Part shown: in pieces, positions 40,765 through 45,042 of the stretch
How positions within the stretch are numbered: the first letter of the stretch is position 1
Layout of the letters: every line of letters begins with the position of its first letter
NCBI RefSeq assembly: GCF_007860135.1
Contig: NZ_SJPV01000027.1
Coordinates: forward strand, 1-45,042
Length of the DNA: 45,042 bases
Direction: 5' to 3'
From: Novipirellula artificiosorum
GTDB taxonomy: Bacteria; Planctomycetota; Planctomycetia; Pirellulales; Pirellulaceae
Program-made: the position numbers and the translations under genes
The notes under the pieces: model-generated
Databases searched by the model: none
What the model was told of the DNA's origin: nothing
The model's input: the letters and a program-made list of their open reading frames with translations, nothing else

Positions 40765-41070
40765 AGTTATTTCCCGCTGGTTCAAGGCACCTTCGATGAA
40801 GAGGTTTCGCGTTTCCCGCCCGACAAGGTTGCCTAGTCGGAATAACCGCGTCCGCAGATCGCTTACAGATTGCTGATCGTCCATCAGTTTGCATCGTCGG
40901 ATCCATTGTGACGATACCGACTGAAAGGCGGGTTGCGAGCAAGTGCGCGCAACCTGGTATTTGTGTTTGGAAGAGCGTGCCAGTACATCTTGCCAAAGTA
41001 ATCTGCGGCTGGAAGCCACAGCCACTACCAGTCACGTCGAATTCGACTTTGATCGCAAGGAAGCGAAACC
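40765..41070. other. Intergenic region before the porin
   Basis: It contains the 23-bp repeat at 41003-41025, identical to 32007-32029. A minus-strand stretch around 40740-40880 reads plausibly as protein (MDDQQSVSDLRTRLFRLGNL) but matches no family I know. I see no other gene. Confidence 0.4.
41003..41025 (+). repeat. 23-bp dispersed repeat copy
   Basis: Identical to 32007-32029 (starts CTGCGGCTGGAAGCC). Here the partner arm of the hairpin is not present close by, so this copy is not itself a stem-loop of the same kind. Confidence 0.85.
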
Positions 41071-42408
41071 GTGGTAGCTCTCCATCAAAAAAAGCCACTT
41101 CTGTTGACGCTCGGGCTTTTCATCGGCGCGCAAGTCTGTCTGTCCGCATGCTTTCCCCAGCAAGCTGCGGCGCAATGCGACGACTCCTGCGATTCAATGT
41201 TCGACTCGCCCGACTGTGGTAGCTCGTGTTGGGAACGCTCCACTTTGTCCGACGACTGGTGTCGCCTGGGGTCGTGCTTTGAGGAAAAAGGCTACACCTG
41301 GAATATCTCCAACACCAACTTTTACTCAGACATCACATCCGGCGGGCTCGACGAGACTTCCGGCTATCGCGGCCGGGTCGACATGTTTCTGAACATCAAC
41401 GGAAAGAAGGTTGGCTTATGGGATGGTCTGACGATCAACCTGCACGGTGAGTCAGTGTTTGGCAGCTCGATCAACCAGTTTTCTGGAACGCTTCTGCCAG
41501 TCAGCACGGCGCAAATACTACCCGACGGAAATCGCGACGTCACGGCGCTCACGAACGTCACTTTGACGCAGGCACTGAGTGAATCCGTTTTGGTGCAAGC
41601 CGGAAAAATCAACACACTCGATGGTTTTGTTCAGCCGTTCACCGGAGGAGCAAACGGCCTAGACGGGTTTCAAAATCTTGCCCTGTGTTTCAATCCAGTT
41701 CTCGTCACGGCGTTTCCCTACTCATCGTTCGGTGCCGGAATGGTCGTACTCGATGAAAACCAGGAAGCTGTGTTTTCGGCGTTCGTCTACGACGCGAACA
41801 ATACGCCGACCGTGAGTGGCTTTGATACGTTCTTCGATAATGGAGTGTCGCTGTTCGCTTCGGCGACCCTGCCGACTAAGCTCATGAACAAGCCTGGGCA
41901 TCAGATGGTTTATGGTTTGTACAGTAGCGGGACCTACAATAGCCTCGACCCCAATCCCTATTTTGACCCAGGCCAGGGAGTGGTTTTAGCAAACCCTGAC
42001 AAGACGGGTTCGTGGTTGCTGGCCTACGCATTCGACCAAGCTCTCTATGTTTCGCCCGATGATCCAACACGTTCCTGGGGTGTCTTCGGAAACGTCGGGA
42101 TCGCAGACGATAATCCCAACCCATTCAATTGGGCTGCGAACATTGGCGTGGGTGGTTCCAATCCAATCGGTAATCGTCCGCAGGACACCTTCGGAATCGG
42201 CTACTTCTATACTGGCGTCAGCGAACCACTGAAACAGATCGCTCCGATTCTGCTGCCACTTCAAGACGAGCAAGGTGTCGAGATGTTTTATAACGTCGGC
42301 GTGACCCCCTGGTGCCACGTCACGGCTGACCTGCAAGTCGTCGAACCGTCGCGCGAGCGTGCCGATACACTGCTGATGTTTGGGTTGAGAGCCAAGATCG
42401 ATCTCTAA
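41071..42408 (+). CDS. Carbohydrate-selective porin (OprB-like)
   Basis: A 445-residue outer-membrane protein with a GTG start and a signal peptide (KPLLLTLGLFIGAQVCLSAC, processed near QQAAA). The N-terminus is Cys-rich (CDDSCDSMFDSPDCGSSCW), then barrel segments typical of OprB: GRVDMFLNINGKKVGLWDGL, VLVQAGKINTLDGFVQPFTG, RSWGVFGNVGIADDNPNPFN and QDTFGIGYFYTGVS. It ends MFYNVGVTPWCHVTADLQVV then GLRAKIDL. OprB porins admit sugars and related solutes. As the last gene of the plus-strand series it would supply substrate entry for the sulfatase and hydrolases. A remnant of a homologue is at 9236-9331. Confidence 0.88.
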   Translation: MVALHQKKPLLLTLGLFIGAQVCLSACFPQQAAAQCDDSCDSMFDSPDCGSSCWERSTLSDDWCRLGSCFEEKGYTWNISNTNFYSDITSGGLDETSGYRGRVDMFLNINGKKVGLWDGLTINLHGESVFGSSINQFSGTLLPVSTAQILPDGNRDVTALTNVTLTQALSESVLVQAGKINTLDGFVQPFTGGANGLDGFQNLALCFNPVLVTAFPYSSFGAGMVVLDENQEAVFSAFVYDANNTPTVSGFDTFFDNGVSLFASATLPTKLMNKPGHQMVYGLYSSGTYNSLDPNPYFDPGQGVVLANPDKTGSWLLAYAFDQALYVSPDDPTRSWGVFGNVGIADDNPNPFNWAANIGVGGSNPIGNRPQDTFGIGYFYTGVSEPLKQIAPILLPLQDEQGVEMFYNVGVTPWCHVTADLQVVEPSRERADTLLMFGLRAKIDL

Positions 42409-42908
42409 TTCGGCACTCATCCTGCGCCGTTCGATTCTAGCTGTCTTCAACCCGTTTGGTCAAAATACTCAGCCGACACTCAAACAACGTGAAAAACGGG
42501 ATTCCAAGCACGGCCCCGGTACGCATCTGAGCCGAGATCTCTTGCGAGTCAGCGTCGACTAGGTTCTCGTAATCAGTAAACCTGGGACAGGGTTGGCGTC
42601 ACATCGCTGGGCGGCGTCCGCAGATGCCAAGGGAGCGGAAAAGGCCATTAGTACTCTTGGCAATTCGTCTCCTTGCGTGCCGAGGTTGCATCGACCGGCG
42701 CGAGTTGAGCGAATTCGTTCAACGCACAGATGCCGAAAAACTAGTCTCGATTCTTGGGATATGTGCAGCCAAGCCGCCAACTGCTGAGGTCTTTTCACCA
42801 TAAGCGGTGAAGCAGAACTTCGGGGCTTTTTTGCGCGCACCAATCTGCAACAATGGTCTCTTTGATCTAGCCCCTGACAAACTCGGCGTGTGAAAGAAAA
42901 ACGAACGC
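42409..42908. other. Region without a recognised gene
   Basis: The segment 42623-42695 resembles 27402-27474 at the DNA level (for example GCCAAGGG.GCGGAA..GGCC). A small hairpin TTCACC/GGTGAA lies at about 42798-42815, followed by a T-rich run near 42830 that could be a terminator. Nothing else was recognised. Confidence 0.4.
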
Positions 42909-43169
42909 ATGATTGATGAGGCCAGTGCGCAGCTGGAGAAAGCTGAAATACCAAAGCGAAGCACCCTTCCTGAGGGAGCATTACTGGGTTTCATAATTGC
43001 ATCCTTCACTCTTCATGACGATCTTCCTCTTTGGGGATTGATTCTTTTGATGTTGTGCACATGCGCGACCTGGTTTTGGATGGTGTTCGATCGTCAGAGG
43101 CGAGAACGCGCGATGCTGAGTGAGCAAGCGGATCGTGTGCTTACCGGTAATCCTGATTCCGATCCGTGA
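42909..43169 (+). CDS. Small hypothetical membrane protein
   Basis: An 86-residue frame from ATG 42909. A charged N-terminus (EASAQLEKAEIPKR) precedes two hydrophobic segments (EGALLGFIIASFTL and LWGLILLMLCTCATWFWMVF) and a basic then acidic tail (RQRRERAMLSEQADRVLTGN). The positive-inside pattern supports a real membrane protein. No family was recognised. It stands alone with no operon partner. Confidence 0.5.
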   Translation: MIDEASAQLEKAEIPKRSTLPEGALLGFIIASFTLHDDLPLWGLILLMLCTCATWFWMVFDRQRRERAMLSEQADRVLTGNPDSDP

Positions 43170-43189
43170 TGAATCGAAGCCTGGGATTC

Positions 43190-43420
43190 TCAGCTAACGA
43201 TCGGATACTGGGGCGCGGCGTTTGGTTTCAGGGGCGTGAGACCGTCCCTTAACTCCCTCACCCGCTCGGCATCCAATTCGCGGCGAAGCACTCTTCCACT
43301 ATTTCGAATCACTTTTTTGAGAAGTGTGCGTTGGAGCGGCCAACCTGCATCAGTGTCGCCACGGATGCTCCCAAGATAGTCGGCTTCGTGAGGTCGGTTC
43401 GTCCAACCTGGGGGACAGTT
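43190..43420 (-). pseudogene. Orphan minus-strand reading frame without a start codon
   Basis: The minus strand is open for 76 sense codons between a TGA at 43423-43421 and the TGA at 43192-43190. It reads PPGWTNRPHEADYLGSIRGD, then WPLQRTLLKKVIRNSGRVLR and RELRDGLTPLKPNAAPQYPI. It has protein-like composition but no ATG and no plausible start near its beginning. I do not recognise the family. It is probably the C-terminal remnant of a lost gene. Confidence 0.35.
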
Positions 43421-43544
43421 TCAATTAGGTGCCGGCCATGGAACTGTTCCAGTGGTCACGGCACGCGAGCGAATCCGGTAGGATGTTCTTTCGGATGTCC
43501 ACGTTGACGTTTTTTCGCGGGCGTTGCACCAAAGAGGCCTGACG

Positions 43545-45042
43545 ATGAATCATGGTTATGTGCGAACCGCTGCTCGCGATTGCGGCGAATGGCTACGGCT
43601 GATCGGGATTTTATTGCTCGGCGGCCCGTTTGTTTCGGCGGCGGAGACCACGGATCCACTCACGTTTACCGCATCACAGCGACAATGCATCGACGACAAT
43701 GCATTGTGGGGACCGCCGGAAAAGCAGAACATTCCTTCGGTCGAATCATCCGGGAGTGCGGTTCAATGGTTGGTCGCGCGAACGCCGTTGCCGGTCGCCG
43801 AGGAAATCGAGCGTGCAGCGAAGATTCACGCTGAAGTACTTGCGAAAAACCAAACCGCCGATGGACCAGCCCAGGTCGCCGACATCTTGGCCGCCTTGGT
43901 CGACGCGCTGCCGCCTCGAATGTGTTCTCCGGATTATGAGGTTACGATCACGATCGTCGATCAGGGCAAGATGGATTCGTTTTCCGCAGGTGCCGGCCGC
44001 ATCTACGTTTCACAGTCTTTTCTACAAACGTCCCCGGCCGATGATCCAGCGGGTCGTGATCGCATCGCCTTTGTACTGGCGCACGAGTTGGGCCACCTTT
44101 GCTTGGGCCATGCAAAACGATCGTTTCAAAGGGAGTGGTTGCGCGAGCACCTGAAACGAGACCTTGACGCCGCCCCTGAACGAAACGCCAAAGCAGAAGA
44201 CATCGTTCGATCCATCCGTGGCGTCGGCGCCATCCTCGAGGCCTCGTACTCACGCGAAGACGATTTTCTGGACGATTTGTTTGCCATTCACTTGTGCCGC
44301 AATGCAGGCTTTGATGTCGAAAACGGACTCGACGTGCTCCGCCGCGCCGCCGTCGCTCAGAACAAGTCTCTGTTGCTCGATCCTCCGGAACGCGAGGGAG
44401 ACCCGCCGGTTGAACCGGAGTTCCAAGAAGCGACATCTGGCGAGTCGTTCACACTGGCTTCGCAGCCGACGATAACCCATCGTCTGCGACGCGTCCGACT
44501 GGAACTCGATGGATTGATCTACGGCGATGAATATGGGCTGTTCGAGTTTGATCGGGAAAGCAGGGAGTTACAGTCCGCCGAAGAGAATAGCATTCAGGCG
44601 GACGAACGGGTCCTCGTGTGCATCCATGGAATGGAATCGAATCTCGGCGTTTATGAACCACTGATGGAACAAGTGGCCGAAGTGGATGCGGATGCGAAAC
44701 TCCGTATTCTTGGCTTCCAGTACCCGGCGGACGAGAGCCTTGCCCGCAGCGCCAAGTATCTTGCACGAGAAATGCGCCGTGTCGGAGCGGCCTCGGCACA
44801 TGTTGATTTCGTTTGCCATAGTGCCGGAGGACTCGTGCTTCGCCACTACGTTGAAGTCGATGGCGGCGACGCTCACCGGGTGTACTTTCAGGGCACGCCG
44901 CATCTGGGTAGCAATCTTGCGGCGCTGCGAAGTTTGCTGGAAGTCGGACAATTCATCGGTGACTTGAACTTTGGCTTCGATGCTGCGTTGGCCTCTGCCA
45001 TTCGCGACGGGCACGGACAGATCTCGCATGACCTACTGCCAG
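43545..45042 (+). CDS. M48-like metallopeptidase fused to alpha/beta-hydrolase (partial)
   Basis: An open frame of 499 codons from ATG 43545 to the window edge with no stop. A hydrophobic segment near residues 16-33 (WLRLIGILLLGGPFVSAAE) is a likely signal peptide or anchor. FSAGAGRIYVSQSFL is followed by the zinc motif HELGH (180-184) and a Glu/Asp-rich helix (REDDFLDDLFAIHLCRNAGF), as in M48 (Ste24/HtpX/BepA-like) peptidases. From about residue 330 an alpha/beta-hydrolase begins: VLVCIHGMESN (oxyanion His361-Gly362) and a nucleophile elbow FVCHSAGGLVLRHY (Ser426), lipase/DUF676-like. The catalytic Asp and His would follow, His perhaps outside the window. A role in envelope quality control or lipoprotein/lipid turnover is inferred. 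Confidence 0.8.
   Translation, partial: MNHGYVRTAARDCGEWLRLIGILLLGGPFVSAAETTDPLTFTASQRQCIDDNALWGPPEKQNIPSVESSGSAVQWLVARTPLPVAEEIERAAKIHAEVLAKNQTADGPAQVADILAALVDALPPRMCSPDYEVTITIVDQGKMDSFSAGAGRIYVSQSFLQTSPADDPAGRDRIAFVLAHELGHLCLGHAKRSFQREWLREHLKRDLDAAPERNAKAEDIVRSIRGVGAILEASYSREDDFLDDLFAIHLCRNAGFDVENGLDVLRRAAVAQNKSLLLDPPEREGDPPVEPEFQEATSGESFTLASQPTITHRLRRVRLELDGLIYGDEYGLFEFDRESRELQSAEENSIQADERVLVCIHGMESNLGVYEPLMEQVAEVDADAKLRILGFQYPADESLARSAKYLAREMRRVGAASAHVDFVCHSAGGLVLRHYVEVDGGDAHRVYFQGTPHLGSNLAALRSLLEVGQFIGDLNFGFDAALASAIRDGHGQISHDLLP

Noticed and set aside
40642..41025. Minus-strand gene of 127 codons after the sulfatase
   Set aside because: Most of it overlaps the sulfatase 3' end and its hairpin; a short stretch looks protein-like but no family or ribosome binding site supports it.

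Overview
The window looks like chromosomal DNA of a planctomycete (Planctomycetota, probably Pirellulaceae or a relative). This rests on recognised families, not on a database search. The signs are a giant Ser/Thr kinase fused to STAND, PA14-like and FGE-like domains, two secreted sulfatases, several outer-membrane barrel proteins, a DUF1254 pair, low gene density, many short hairpins, and an unusual number of decayed gene remnants. No rRNA, intact tRNA, CRISPR array or transposase was seen.

Layout. (1) 0.1-1.3 kb: a 21-bp perfect hairpin and an outer-membrane transporter-like gene split by one in-frame TAG. (2) 1.3-9.0 kb: an acyl-CoA cluster. The minus strand carries MaoC hydratase, family III CoA-transferase, two crotonase-fold enzymes and a MarC membrane protein. 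The plus strand carries an acyl-CoA ligase and a KAS III-like condensing enzyme. Base composition is mosaic: AT-rich around 2.8-5.6 kb, very GC-rich in the ligase. The ligase lies between two 43-bp direct repeats, next to a decayed HigBA-like toxin-antitoxin pair. (3) 9.2-10.6 kb: a gene graveyard with tails or heads of a carbohydrate porin, a GltS symporter, an ADP-ribosylglycohydrolase, an M28 peptidase and a barrel protein. (4) 11-15 kb: a PAP2 phosphatase-like protein, a Cys-repeat barrel protein and a porin, all on the minus strand. (5) 15.5-21.2 kb: sensor kinase, NarL-type regulator, lone receiver, shortened SpoIIAA-like protein, sulfatase, DUF1254 remnant and a small membrane protein. 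(6) 21.3-26.3 kb: the 1664-residue kinase/STAND/PA14/FGE-like protein. (7) 26.6-28 kb: an amidohydrolase pseudogene and repeats.

(8) 28.0-42.4 kb is the most coherent unit. A TetR regulator with two near-palindromic sites at its own start is followed by two secreted DUF1254 proteins, a D-aminoacylase-like amidohydrolase, a C45-type Ntn hydrolase, a second amidohydrolase, two CobW/COG0523 GTPases, a small coupled protein, a secreted sulfatase and a carbohydrate porin. All are on the plus strand. My inference is an inducible uptake-and-hydrolysis locus for an amide-containing, possibly sulfated, substrate, with the CobW proteins supplying metal to the amidohydrolases. A GC-rich block (second amidohydrolase plus first CobW) seems to have replaced an extra C45 gene, of which only the last 28 codons remain.

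(9) 42.9-45.0 kb: a small membrane protein, an orphan reading frame, and a secreted protein running off the window edge that joins an M48-like metallopeptidase (HELGH) to an alpha/beta-hydrolase domain.
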